Source: Centropus unirufus
Taxonomy: Eukaryota > Chordata > Aves > Cuculiformes > Centropidae
NCBI GenBank assembly: GCA_013397695.1
Contig: VYZI01000054.1
Coordinates: forward strand, 1,715,209 to 1,779,208
DNA length: 64,000 nucleotides
Direction: 5' to 3'
Notes under the pieces: model-generated
Seen by the model: only the letters and a program-made list of their open reading frames with translations
Databases searched by the model: none
What the model was told of the DNA's origin: nothing
Translations under genes and position numbers: made by a program
Part shown: positions 24,444 through 36,420 of the stretch, in pieces
Layout: every line of letters begins with the position of its first letter
Position numbering within the stretch: the first letter of the stretch is position 1

Positions 24444-24500
24444 ACAAATGGGAGTCAGGTGTCCGATTTCCATTTACTCAGGCACCCAACTCCCATTTGT
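24444..24500. repeat. Imperfect inverted repeat, 22-bp arms
   Basis: Arms at 24444-24465 and 24479-24500 are imperfect reverse complements: the outer 12 bases are identical, with scattered changes further in, around a 13-base loop. The motif 'gggagtcaggtg/ caggcacccaactccc' resembles palindromic dispersed repeats recalled from reptile and bird genomes, possibly an old DNA-transposon relic. Confidence 0.6.
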
Positions 24501-25290
24501 AATTTCAGAAAATTCTCCCTTAAGAGACATGAAATACAAAATAGTAAAGAAACTGGTATTCTAAGGCCAGGACCATTTGCCTTAATTTTTACATACAGTT
24601 CCATTTCAGTGTCTTTTGATTTGATATCAAAGAAAATAGAATTGTGCATTTTAAGAAAGAAAGACTGTATGATCTAGTATATTTGACATTGCTCATTTCT
24701 GTGGTTCTGTCATGCACACAGTGGGGATGAAACCCAGTAATTTAAAGACAATTCTCCTCTTTCCATCTGTCCTGTTATTTTTGCTTTTTAAAATAAATGT
24801 ATAGTTTAAAAGGCATGTAAAACAAACCACCTGACATAATTTTGAGTCAATGTTAGGAAAAGATGTAGAGTAGGACAACTGGTAACTCAGCCAAAAACTT
24901 ACACAAGTGTAAATGATATTTTTATCCAATATTTTTTTTAAATTGGGATTTTTTATTGTTGTTGTAGTATTTTTATTTATGCAACATGATAAATGCTGAA
25001 ATTATTTTATTTTTAATTAAATATCAACCTTTTATTTGAAAATTCTTATTTGTATTAATTATTTTTAACAAAATGCTGACTTCAGAGTTTGTGAAAGGTT
25101 GTATAAAAAATAAAGCTAAAGTTAATTTTACCAGTTTATTTCCTATTTTAAAGAATTCTGCTAAAGGGAGCCAAGTGTAGTATGCTTAAGGCCAGAGATG
25201 GATTTTTTCAGTTCTCCGACACAGTCAATGAAAGTGCAAGAATCACACTTATTTTCTGAGATATGTCTTTAACAAGTAGTACACAAAAAA

Positions 25291-25806
25291 ATGCATTTAA
25301 AGCACTATGTTCAGGCCAGGCCTACTCTTCACCTTTGTTTTTACAAATTTTATTTTTTTTTCCTGCAAAACTATGAAACAGGAGATCACAAAATGAAGAA
25401 GGTTCAAATGTTGGTAGAGCTAATTTATGGCCATATTGCTCTCAGGTTCTCTAATCATTCTGCATCGATGCATTCATGTCTGGGTTTTCCCTTGGGAAAG
25501 AACCAGCTACTTCCATCCCATATGACACCAGGTTATAATTTATCTGATAGTTCTTTTCAGAGATATTGTCCTGTAGGAAATATGGATGAAATCACACCTT
25601 GTCTTTCTTCCTTTCCCTGCATGGTCCTTCAATTTTACTTCAGAAAGCTTATACTTACCTTATGGCTCTCATGCCATATTCAAGGCATACAACACGTTCC
25701 TCTTGGGTCATTTTACAGAAACACCTCCCTGATGCACTGTTACTTGATTGTTTCCTTATTTCAGGAATTCAGAACTGGAAAAAAGTCTCAATTTCTTTGC
25801 AAATAG
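25291..25806 (+). other. 171-codon open frame, coding status doubtful
   Basis: Apart from the purine-tract frames this is the longest open frame in the window. The translation is rich in Leu, Phe, Ser, His and Cys, and I recognise no domain, signal peptide or family. It has no visible splice context or Kozak-like start, and two other plus frames overlap its end. Given the window length, one such frame could arise by chance. Listed only so the reader knows it exists. Confidence 0.12.
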
Positions 25807-28800
25807 ATCAATAGTAACTTATAAGGCTTCAGGTTTTCCATGCTTTCCTGAGATGACACCCAGATTAAGAAGGTTCTGGATGTGGAAAGGCTTGATATCT
25901 CAGTCCATATGGCCGTATGACAGCACAACAAAGGCAGGAAGCTCCTCCAAGGGTGAGATGACTAGCCACATGGATATAGCCTGGGGAGGAAGAGGCAGTT
26001 TATGTAGCTAATCTAACTGAGTTTATTAAAAGGTGTAATTTTCTACCCTAAAAATGGTTGATCCTTGCTTGCCCAAACGATCTGCATAATCCCATTTTCT
26101 TATTTATTTTTTTTTTTTCATTTCTTCTTCCACTGCACCCTGCTCTGCACACCCCCCCACTCCCAGCACCAAGAATGCAGGAATAATGTATTTCTCTTGC
26201 CAATTCAGCAACTCGAGTCATCCCTACAATGAGGGAACCTGAAGTGGAAAAAAAATATTTCAAAAAGTCTTTACTAGGCAAATCAAACATAACTTCTGTT
26301 CAAACAAATGGGGTTAGTTTGAGTGTGTCTAAAAAGAGGGAGCGAAACCACTCTGGGAGTGAGGAAGAGTCAAGATAATTCACATAAATGCCTTCAAAGT
26401 AGTCTTGATGCTTAAAAATGCTGCATATGTATGAAGCCATCTCCTTTCCTCCTTGGCTTCTCTAAGGGTTGCAGAGGCTACGTTTCACTGATATTCAGTC
26501 ATTCCCGCAGAAGAATACTAAACAAAATGAAAAGGTGGCGTTGGACAAAAGTATACTTTACCTTTGAAATATTAGACAAACAACTGTTTGTCATCCAGAA
26601 GCCCACAGAGTTTGGAAGGAGATGGGGCACAAAATCATTGGTAAGACACTACCAACTCTTTTGTATGAAATAAAAGTGCTAATGGAATAGAAACCTGCTT
26701 TAATTCAGGGAGAGAGGCATCAACAAGAACATCAAGACAAGCAATCTCAGTGCTGAAGGTCAATATTTGTGAACAGGAGGGAATAAGCCATTAGATTCAG
26801 AAATGCAGTTTGAAAGGAGAAAAGGTGTTAGCAACCCCCCGCCAAAACAATTTGCAATCAATAAGTTTGTCAGACAAAAGATGCTATGGAAGTTATGGTG
26901 TTTTATACATTACATCAAAGCAGTAACAAAATCTTAAATTTAAATTTTTTACAAAACAATAGAGAAATTGAATTATTGTAAGGAAAAAAAAGGAAAAATG
27001 GAAAAGAAAATACTCACCAGCTGTTTCCTGGCCAAAGAAACAACAGGGGCTCTTACTCTGTAGTACAGTAAATGGCTAACTTCCCAGGGTAGTTTAAGTC
27101 CCCTGCGGCTTGCAGTGTCAGCAGAGTTGGTCATTTACGAACCAGTGGGATTTTGTTAGAAGTTTGTTTCTTTTTCAATGAAACCACCCGCCTTGCGTTG
27201 ATTTGTTTGAGCTATAAATAGTGGAGCATTGCCTCAAATTCTTTCAGAATGAAACACAAAAATATGGCTAGTGGGAAAGGTGAGAAAGTGAAGATGCATG
27301 TCATCTTAGTGCCACTAAGAGATAAAGCTGGGGAAATATTCGGTTTATTTTCATGTTTTAGAACATGGAACAGGCAAACATCCAAACAAGCATTCCTCAT
27401 CCACCCTATGTAAGACCATGTTCTGAATATGGGAACTCTAAAGAACCTGACCTCCTTGCTTTGCTCCTTTCCTTCCTTCCATATTAATGAATTGGCTTGA
27501 ACCATAAAGGGTAATTCAGTGTAGTCTGTTGAAGATGGAAGTATTTGAATTCTTACCAAGTGAGTATGTTGCCATGTATATAATGTGCCCAATAGTGTTT
27601 TAAATTGTACAAAAAAATCACTTTGTTTCTAACAAGGCAATGAGTTTTACTGGCTAATCATGCTCTTCCTGCTTGTTTATTTAAACAAGTCTATTTCTTT
27701 CCACGCATTTAATACAGCATGACTTTCAATTTCACAATGCCTACTAGTTGAGTTTGTAAAGTTGCCACTAAGTACCCCTGCCGTAAATGTTTCTATGGCA
27801 AGATAACAGGAAATGTTCGAAGAATTCACACTCTTCCCACTGCAACATATCCTGGTAGATGTGTTTTCATTACCATAGCAACAATTAAGACTAACCGTTT
27901 TGTTTTTTTCATAATAAGAACAATAAATAATGGCTGAAACATCTCCAATAGATTTTTGTCTCAGATTTAAATTAGGCAGCGTAAAAATCTTCCTGATGAC
28001 TCACGCTTTCTAATAATTGAAAGGGTGTAAGATAAGGAACAGTTATATGTGTGACTTGGATGATATGTACCTTTGTGCTCTCCCTCAGATGGGGGAGTTA
28101 TATGACATTGGCCTGTTTCTGCCAATGCAAAGTTGGAAAGCTAGAAAAGAAGCATGTAGAACTCATATACAGAAATACAAACACAAGATTCTTTCAATGT
28201 CAGTACTCTACAGCATTTAAATGGGGTGAAAAAGCTCAAAAACTATTCTTTGGGTTTAATAGGTGGATATATCCATACAGAAAATCCACAGTGTATCTAA
28301 AACTTCACCTGTCCCACAAAACCATCTTTAAAAGTCTTCATCTTCTAAAGCTCTTGAATCACACATCAGTATCAGCAATGTAAATTTGTATCACTGCATT
28401 GATCTCCACAAAGTATTTCAGATTTATACTGCTGTAAGTAGGAGAGGAATTGAAAGTTAATTCTAGTAAAAGTTATTGTTCTGGAGAGAGGCTATGTTGA
28501 TCAATTAATAAAGAAGAATTTGAAGAGGAAAGGTTAAGAGCTGAATCAAGAAACCAGGCATAGATCAATACCTTCTAAAGGAATGCAAATACTGAGCAAC
28601 TCCATTCATATCACAGATCCCAGGCTCATTCAGGGTGGAGGGTACCCAGGGATGTCTCTAGTTCTACTATCTTCCAGCAGTAATTGTATCCACATCTATA
28701 GCCTGATTCCTCCTGCCTCCTTCCTTGTCTGCCTTAATCTTTCTACAGGTGTTCAAGGTTGTCCCTTTTGCCAGGGTATGCCCCTCATTTCCCTGTCAGC

Positions 28801-30589
28801 CCAAAGTAAAATTGTTATTGCCATACCCTCCCATACCCAGTTTAAGGCCCTCCTCAGCAGTTTGGCAAGCCATTTGGCAAGGATGCTATTACTTCACTGG
28901 ACAAATAGGCCCTGTCTTTTGCTAGAACATCTTATTCCTCAAAGTTCAGGCATTGCACCTAAAGAAAAGATAATTTTCATTTATTTATTCAACTATTTTG
29001 CTCAGAAGTAGAGAGAGTGGCTTGGTAAAAGTTTCCTTTCTTGTCGCAGAACTACTGAGAACAATCACAGAGGAATTTCATGTGGATAATCCTGTGAACC
29101 CCAGCATAAACTGAAATATGAATCTGTACTAGGATTGTGATGGAGAAGTATAGTCACTAATTAGATGCCACAGTTCCTTAGTGCGAGGAAGAGCAAGCAT
29201 TACTGAACCTGAAGTGATCCTCGTATTTTCTACAGTAACACCATGGGGCTGAAATACTCCACTTGTATCCAACTAATAGCTTCTGAAAAAAGAAATGACA
29301 TCTTTTTTAACCTTTCCAAAACACACTTGCTAACATACTCTAATGCTTGAAAGTATATAAGGTCACCTGCAACAGCAGCCTTTACATTTAAAACAGATGT
29401 GGCTATATACAGCAGTGAAGGAATGTAGTGCTTTGGGTTTTGTGTAACAAGGATCGGTGCTTTCCAGCCATTTGCCATTCTGACACTTTCAGCTTATACA
29501 CAGAACTGCCTTAGAGTCAGATGTTCAGCAAGTGTTCATAAAGGTGATTTAAAAAAAATGCTTTAGAGAGAGCTGTCAGTGAAGGCTGGTGCATAAATAT
29601 TACCACCCAAGACACACGATCAATTTTCAATTCTCAATTCTCCCCATTTCCTCGCTCAGTTGCACTGGACCAGAGTAGACTGAAGTTTCCAATATGGCAA
29701 TACCACCCTTACATTGCCAATTCAACACTATTGGGTCAGCTGCACTACTTAGTGAGCAGTGCAATTATTCCTCATGTTCTTCTTGCCCATGTGCTGTGCT
29801 AGACTGAGGTTAAGTAGGCACTTGGCTTCTTTCATTGTATGCGCTAAACCCAGCGTTTGAATAGGCAGAAAAGAGTTTTACAGAGGAAGAATAAGTACTA
29901 ACCCAAGCCTGCAGCCTCTTGAAATCATAATCTGCAACATATTGAAATTTCCCAAACTATAATGGATAGAATCTGTCTTTTGTTCACCTAGCACCATGAA
30001 AGAACATTTTCAATTTTTTCCAAAGTCATGGTCACATCACCATCTTCTACAATGATGATGGAAGATCATTCCTGCCTATTCCAGATACATTTGCTGCAGG
30101 AAAGGAGTAGGGTCCAAGCCTTGGAAGCCCAGCAGAGCTATATATTAATGGAACCAGATCTTTGAACAGGCACAGCTTATAAAACTAATGTCATAAACCA
30201 GAAGACAAGACTAGCCAATACAGACTTCAGAGCAGAACTGTCAATATGTAGTGATGCACTAGTAGTACATTGGTTTCCTCTTATCTGCCTGTGGTACAAA
30301 AGAGTCTATTCTCTTGAAGGTGGCTGCTAAAATTTATAGCACTGGGACTTGAGACTTGGTTCTGTCTGCTTTATCAATGTCAGAAGAACTAATTCTGTGT
30401 TTAAAGTTAACTAAATCTGTTCAGATTTCTGTATGTGTGCCTTTTGGGCTTAATCCAGGGAAATGAAGATAAGCAGAATAGCACAAAAAAAAAAAGAACG
30501 ATTAAATATACTGGGAAAAGGTGAAGATGAAATGAAATATTTCTTAGCTGATTCTTAAAAGCTTTTAAGAAATGTTAGTGGAAATCATA

Positions 30590-30640
30590 AGAAAGAAAGA
30601 AAGAATGACTGCAACCAAGCAAAGAAAGCAAAGCAAAGCA
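30590..30640. repeat. Short GAAA and AAGC microsatellites
   Basis: A gaaa run at about 30590-30605 is followed closely by an aagc/aaagc run at about 30617-30640. Low-complexity sequence. Confidence 0.8.
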
Positions 30641-30819
30641 ATGCAACAGGAGAAACGGGGCTGGGCATCACTTTTTCTTTGTTGAGCTATTATTGTCTAT
30701 CTGTGGCAGGAGGACTGAAAGAACAAAAGTAAATGTCAGATCAGTTATGCTGATTTCTATCTATCGCTGGTATTTTACTGGTCTTCATTATCATAGCACC
30801 ATAACACTTTTCCGTTTGA

Positions 30820-31085
30820 GTATTTATCCTCACAACACCCCTCTGAGGTAGGGCATTCCTATTATTTCTATTACATAGCTGGAGTCAGGCTCAGATAATG
30901 GAGCAGATTCTTATCTAGCATAAATTGTCACAGCTCCATTAACTCCTGTATGAGAAGACTTTGATGGAATTTAGAGTCTGCCACAAAATGAATCTCCCTT
31001 TTCCCTGGGAGCCAGGAGTAGAACAGGGGGGCAAGCTCCCTGGTTTTCCAAGCTCTTAACTACTGCCTTACCATCCTGCCTCTGT
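30820..31085 (-). mobile_element. Ancient MIR-like SINE, interrupted
   Basis: Read on plus, the segment begins with 'tcctcacaacacccctctgaggtaggg' type sequence followed by 'ttacatagctggagtcaggctcag'. It ends with 'gggagccaggagtagaac' and then 'gctcttaactactgccttacc'. This is the order of the antisense strand of MIR-family SINEs (LINE-related tail, then core, then tRNA-derived head). About 100 bases at roughly 30901-30995 between the two halves do not fit and may be an insertion or a diverged core. Family assignment is from recall. Confidence 0.6.
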
Positions 31086-31944
31086 TTAGATAATCGGTGA
31101 TTTTTGGGCCAAGACATACTGGCTTTATTCTTGAAAGAAAAGTCAATGGGGTCTACATGGTACTATTCACATAAAGCCTGCAGGACAGAACTCGTTGGGT
31201 GGTACATATTACGGATTACAGAAAAGCTGAAAGTATAGGTACACACCATGCACGCCTACACATCTGATGTTAGAGAAATAAAAGAATGAAGCTTGCATGG
31301 AGCTGTCAAGCAGCAGTCAGTGTGGGATGGAAAACTATAAGGAGCACAAAGAAGTACATGAACACATACAGATTCTGATGCGGGATTAAAACATGATGTA
31401 CTCAGGTAGTCTGAATAACAGCATACAAATTATTTATTTTTCTCAAGCTTAATTTAAACAAAACAACAAGACAAGAAAATTGAAAGGCGAAAAGATGGTT
31501 AGCTCTGTTTCTTGTAACACAGGTGTCTCAAGTCTAATGAGTCTATAGTATTTGAGCTAGTATCATGAATATCACCAGGAGTGATTATAGCTTGTAAAAA
31601 CAGACCAGAAAGAGACATGCCTCTGTGTGTCTTGGGCTGTAATTAAAGCCATAAGCCACTGGTACTAAAGAGGCCAGCTGCAGCATTTCAAACCTTTCCT
31701 ACCCTAGCATTAAAAATAGATTGTGGCACAATAATAACAAAAATGGTGTACCCCAAATAATTCCAATAAAAAAAAAATGAAAATTTGATTACTATAATTA
31801 ATTTCTCTTCCAGATATGAATAAATGACCCAGGCTAAATGCCAGTTCCTTGCAAAGAATTTCATTTAAGCTTCAGTGAATTGAAAGGCTCAACCAGACTC
31901 AACATTTCCAACTTCCTAGCAAGTAGCAGAAAATCTACCTGACA

Positions 31945-31958
31945 GTTGCCATGGAAAC
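31945..31958. promoter_or_regulatory. RFX X-box-like motif
   Basis: The 14-mer gttgccatggaaac differs by one base from the palindromic X-box gttgccatggcaac bound by RFX factors. A single motif in non-coding DNA has little predictive value on its own. Confidence 0.25.
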
Positions 31959-32257
31959 ACGAACAGGAAGAGCTAACCACCAGCCTATAAATCCACAGAG
32001 AAACCTTTCTTAATTGGAAGGCCTTTAACCCACACATTTTTCTCATAGCTGCAGAGCTTATTTCTAAAGAGATTATTAAATTCCTCAATTGACTTATGAA
32101 GGATGCTTCCCACTATATTACTGTACTCTGGGTTGCTCATTCTTTATATCTGTTTCCAAAATTACAAAGCATAGCAAGGATGATAAAAGTTAACACAGAT
32201 GTTTCAATGAAAAATCCATATGATGTGCTGAAAATAACTTCAGTGGCAATGTTCTAC

Positions 32258-32283
32258 TAAAAAAAAAAAAACAACAAAAAAAC
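32258..32283. repeat. A-rich low-complexity run
   Basis: Thirteen A, then caacaa, then a further A run ending in a C run. Could be a decayed poly(A) tail or simple slippage; no element is recognisable upstream. Confidence 0.75.
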
Positions 32284-32846
32284 CCCCAACAGTTTAAGAC
32301 TCGAAATTTAAGAATTTAAAGAGACCCCAAAATTCTTTATTTTGTGTTCTAGGGAACATTTTTTTTTTAAATGGAAGAAATTTAGTGGGGTCATATGACT
32401 GAAAATAACAGGAATTGATGCTTAAATCTGTGAATGCTGATTGTATGTGTGCAGGCATATGCACGCAAATGTTCTCATACCAGATATGCAATACTGTCTA
32501 ATTTATAAAGAAAATAGGAATTGAGAATTGGCCACGCTTGCTTTTCCTTCCATATTTTGAAGATTTCCTCAAAGCTTTGGAGGAGAAACTGATTCACAAG
32601 ACCCTTTTTCCACACTAGATATTTTCTGTGCCTTTGCTTGCTTGTACTGCCATTTTTCTAACCAGCAGTGGCTGAAATTTTTAAAGGCTGGCAGCTACTT
32701 TGGGGCTGAGGGTGTGCCTTGTAGTATGCATGGCACCATTCTAACAAACAAGTAGCACCATGGAGCACCTGCCTGAGCATGGTATTCCTCTCCTTGTACT
32801 TTTTTTCCCTTTTGGGAAGATGTATAAGTAACAACCATGATTGCAG

Positions 32847-32875
32847 CAACCCACAGGCAACCCACAGGCAACCCA
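32847..32875. repeat. 11-bp tandem repeat, 2.6 copies
   Basis: The unit caacccacagg is repeated exactly at 32847-32857 and 32858-32868, followed by a partial third unit. Confidence 0.9.
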
Positions 32876-33320
32876 GCTCAGGTAGAGCATAGCTGTACAG
32901 AGCTCAGGGCAAACCAAATATCAACACCATGGCCAAGTATATATTGTGTACTCTGAACTTCAGGCTACCATTTTAAAATAATGTAAGGATTTGTTTGGAC
33001 ACACACTTGGTAAGGACACAGTCAGTGTTTCAGTATAAGAATCCTGCAAGCAATCTTCATTTTAAAGTCAATACCTCTTTCAAGAAGTTTAGCAATCTCA
33101 TTCAGTTAAATACATTTCTGTTTCCCCATCCTCTTCTGACTAGGGAGAGAATGATTACATGTAGCTTTATTTGCTGTTTTTTTCAAGTAGTCAAGTATTT
33201 CTTTTATTTGGGTATGTGGGCAGTTTCCTCTCTTTCTCTGCATTATGCTAAATTTTTTTTTTATTCCACATCTCCAAATTCTGAGGATAGGAAAAAAACT
33301 GATGTATGTATTATGCACCA

Positions 33321-33390
33321 AGAACTTATTCCTATTGCAGTCAGTGGAAGCACAGTTGATTCCTACTGATTCCAATAGAACTAGGATTCT
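33321..33390. repeat. Imperfect palindromic ancient repeat
   Basis: Arms at 33332-33345 and 33365-33378 are reverse complements with two mismatches, and weaker pairing continues outward. The 'cagtcagtgg ... tgattccaatag' theme resembles palindromic sauropsid dispersed repeats. Confidence 0.4.
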
Positions 33391-35010
33391 TAGTTCCTAC
33401 TTGGAAACAGATAGAGGGGAACTAAGAAGGATGGAGAAAATCCTTTACTTTTTTCTTCTTTTTCAAGTCTGCCTAGAATTTGGATGGAATATCGAGCTCT
33501 GGCTTCTCCAGTAACTTGAATTGGTTTGAGAAACTGGAGGACTATATGACAGAGCTAGCAGTCAGGTATGCTTTTCCAAGGTATCACTCATAACAAGATT
33601 ATTAGTGTATCAGTGGGGAATGGGATCCAGCACCATTTCAGGGTGAGATTTATATGCCCATCACCTCTACCATGTCCCAGCTTCCTATACAAACAAAACA
33701 CTTTTCAGCCTGAAGTTCTGGAAGGCCCCACTATTGGACTATCAGTAAGGGAAAGCAGGTGAGTAAGCCTAGTCCCGCTCATTGACTGGATGGACTCATC
33801 GTTCAATGAGATTTCTTCACTCCAGGCAACCTTCATGTAACTCCTACATTCAACCGGCACGTCTGGTACAATCCTCCTGGTTCGAACCCTCTGCTTTGAG
33901 GAGAGTCACTTTACTCCAAGGGGAGGCTTTCACCCTTACACTGTTGAGCCTTTACATGGCGTGTCAGCACATACACAGGAGAGAAAAGTGGATGCTTCAA
34001 ATAAGTTTAAAACAACAGTGGTCTCTTGCTTCCCTGTGCCCTCTGAGATAGCCATAGAAGAAAATCTGAGTTAACTAGGTATTGTCCAGGGAGCACAGAT
34101 GTGTTTGATTACTGACAGAGAAGAATCTTTCCCAGAGAGGGACAGATAAGAGATACACAAAGTACTTAACAGTCAGAGGGCAAAGCACTACCACTGTTTC
34201 CACATCTGCTTGTCAAAGTGTCCCAATTTTTGCCTTATCTTTCTTCTCATACCTTTTTCTAACAGTGAATCTCTCCTGAATGAACACAACTAGCTATAAA
34301 AAATATTTACCAGTAGTTAATATAATTAGTAAATAGCCAAATGGGTCTGCCTGTTGGAAAAAATGCCACTTATTTTCACTTGTGACATGCAAGGTTTTGA
34401 ATGTATATTTTATGTGATAAAGGAGTAAAACATTACCATGTTTCCTTGTCTGTTTGTAAATGAAATGTGGGACACTTCACATGAGGTTACCATATTCCTT
34501 ACGTGAGTGGGACTGAGTGTATCTCATTTCTTAGTGCCAAGTAGCACTGCATAAATACTTTGGAGTAAATTAACATAATGAATACTATATTCTATGGCCC
34601 GAATTATTGTTTTCCTCCCCTCCCCGTATCATTATTAGAATTGTTAGCAGACTGTGAGAGAATCTCTCGAGGCACAGGCTGGCTTTACTCAACAACTGCT
34701 TTTCTAAGTCCAATAAGCTAGCAATTGCAAGCCTAGTATTAGCTTAATAAAAGTTAAGGGAAAATGATAAAGTAAATGGAGAACATTAAAGGTGCTGCGA
34801 AACAAAAATATAATTGGCTATCCACGCTCCAGCTATGACAGCTAGAAAGTATCTGCTCCCCGAAGCATCCTAAAGTGTTTGCAAAGTCTGCAGAATTCTA
34901 CAGGAAAATCCACAGCCATGTAGTCTCTTATGCCTACAGGGATTTGTAATACCCTGGAGAGTTTTTAAGGGATTTTTAAAGTGACTTAACTTTTATTTTT
35001 ATCACTCCTC

Positions 35011-35034
35011 TTTTTTTTTTTTTTTTTTTTTTTT
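35011..35034. repeat. 24-base poly(T)
   Basis: An uninterrupted run of 24 T on the plus strand, equivalent to a poly(A) run on the minus strand. It directly abuts the SINE-like sequence that follows. Confidence 0.97.
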
Positions 35035-35200
35035 GCCTCGCTCTGTCTTGTTCTCAAACCTAGGTGGCATGTTCAGCAGACTGCTGTTTTCTATTGCTTT
35101 CTGCACACTTGTTTTCTGATACATAGGATACAGGGACGTCACAAACTTTAATGAAAACAAGATTTCTGTCTCAAAGAGCTTGTCCACAAGTGGCCAGACT
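35035..35200 (-). mobile_element. Possible poly(A)-tailed SINE or retrocopy remnant
   Basis: On the minus strand this sequence ends in the 24-base A run. It includes an 'aagctctttgagacagaaatcttg' phrase (plus-strand equivalent near 35157-35182) that resembles the tail region of old sauropsid SINEs. A minus-strand frame of 71 codons (35217-35002) simply reads through it into the A run. No target-site duplication is evident. It could instead be unique DNA with a grown A microsatellite. Confidence 0.33.
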
Positions 35201-36008
35201 CTCAGGCCATCTGACACCCTGGTTGTATTTGTTCTTACCTGTGCAAGCAGTGGGAAGGTTGTGATATTTCCTAAGCTATTTCCTAGGCTATATTTTATCC
35301 ACAGACACCTGTGAGTTCTTTATCTTGCAGATGTTACTGAAGGAAAAGAATGCCTGTACACTCCTTTTGACCACGCATGGTTCCTTGGCTCATATCCACC
35401 TCTGCAGCTATTGTGCTGTCAAGATCTTCTATAGTTTGTTTTAAGAAAATTTAGCTCAGTAGCCAGCATATTCTGGTAATCTCCATTTTACCTCAGATTA
35501 ATAAGGAAGTACAGGTAACTTCATGCTTTTTCTATAAATCTGAAGAATAAAAATCCTGTGGTGGATGCTATTTGATGTCAGGGGCTGAAATGTCAGCGTT
35601 TTCTCTCCTTTTCTTCCTGATCCTCTATCAAATTCCTCCAAAGCAGAGGAACATGAGGTACATGATTAACAAAGGAGACCATAGCCTTTAATCTCTAAAT
35701 CCAGCTCAGAACCCACGACTGAATTATGTGATAAAGGAATTCCACTGATTTTTTCACGATTGTGTAGGTTATAATTTCTTGATTACAGGTGCATTGTCCA
35801 TTGTTCTCTAGGAAAAAGAGGGACAAGGTCAGGCTATACAGGCTGAGCCATGTAAGTGATCTGTCAACTCTCCCTAAACATTCACCCGGCAGAAGTTTTT
35901 GCAGTTGTAAATCTGCTTTAATTCATCTGCTGAGAAGAGCAGTGGAGAACTGGAGGACTGATGTATTGGGGTGAGTAGTCTTTGGCTGGGAAATCTCTGC
36001 TTTGGATT
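35201..36008. other. Non-coding DNA, nothing recognised
   Basis: No gene, repeat or RNA recognised in this stretch. Confidence 0.55.
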
Positions 36009-36420
36009 CTAGAGCACGTTCTCCCCCACTTCTTCACTGACCTTGGTGTCTGCAGAGTTGTTTCTCTCAAACATTTTCACTTCTCTCTCGGGCTGCTGCC
36101 CAATTTTTGCTGGTTTATTGGTTCCCACCCCTCCATTCTTCCCTCTTTTCCCTAAATAACCTATCAAAGAGGTGCTATGAGTATTTCTGACTGCCTTGGC
36201 CTTGGCCAGTGGCAGATTTGTCTTTGACCTGACTGGCGCTGCCTCTATTGGACATGGGGGCATATCCCTGCAGCGTCTCACAGAAGCCACCTCTGTAGTG
36301 CCTCCTGCTAACAAAACCTGGCCATATAAACCCAATGCAGTGATCTACACTTTCATATTGCCCCCCAGAAAAAGAATTCAACAGGAAGGTGATTTTCCAC
36401 TGCTTATTTCCATATGCCAT
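36009..36420 (-). other. Two overlapping minus-strand frames; possible dispersed avian repeat
   Basis: A 108-codon frame (36335-36009) and an 81-codon frame (36420-36175) overlap on the same strand in different frames. Both look less random than other frames nearby. The first ends in a hydrophilic tail with 'MFERNNSADTKVSEE'; the second contains 'WPGFVSRRHYRGGFCETL'. From memory, similar phrases recur in anonymous conceptual proteins from many bird genomes, which would point to a dispersed repeat, perhaps derived from an LTR element. I cannot verify this. The segment is less AT-rich than its flanks. No reverse-transcriptase, protease or LTR ends are visible. Confidence 0.38.

Larger units (their letters stand above)
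23936..30815. other. Non-coding DNA with a few local motifs
   Basis: No supported gene. Holds a palindrome at 24444-24500, an unexplained 171-codon open frame at 25291-25806 (+), a short T run near 26106-26119, and a stretch at 27.6-28.0 kb with RFX-like and AP-1-like motifs. (GAAA)n and (AAGC)n runs lie at 30590-30640. Confidence 0.5.
31086..35010. other. Non-coding DNA with small repeats
   Basis: No gene recognised. Includes an A-rich run at 32258-32283, an 11-bp tandem at 32847-32875, an imperfect palindrome at 33321-33390 and an RFX-like motif at 31945-31958. Confidence 0.5.

Noticed and set aside
28583..29011. 142-codon plus-strand frame with an acceptor-like ttctacag inside
   Set aside because: The translation looks random, no donor or branch context supports an exon, and no family is recognised.
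33870..33895. ggttcgaaccc, a tRNA B-box-like sequence
   Set aside because: The five bases on each side do not pair into a T-stem, and no acceptor or anticodon arms can be folded around it.
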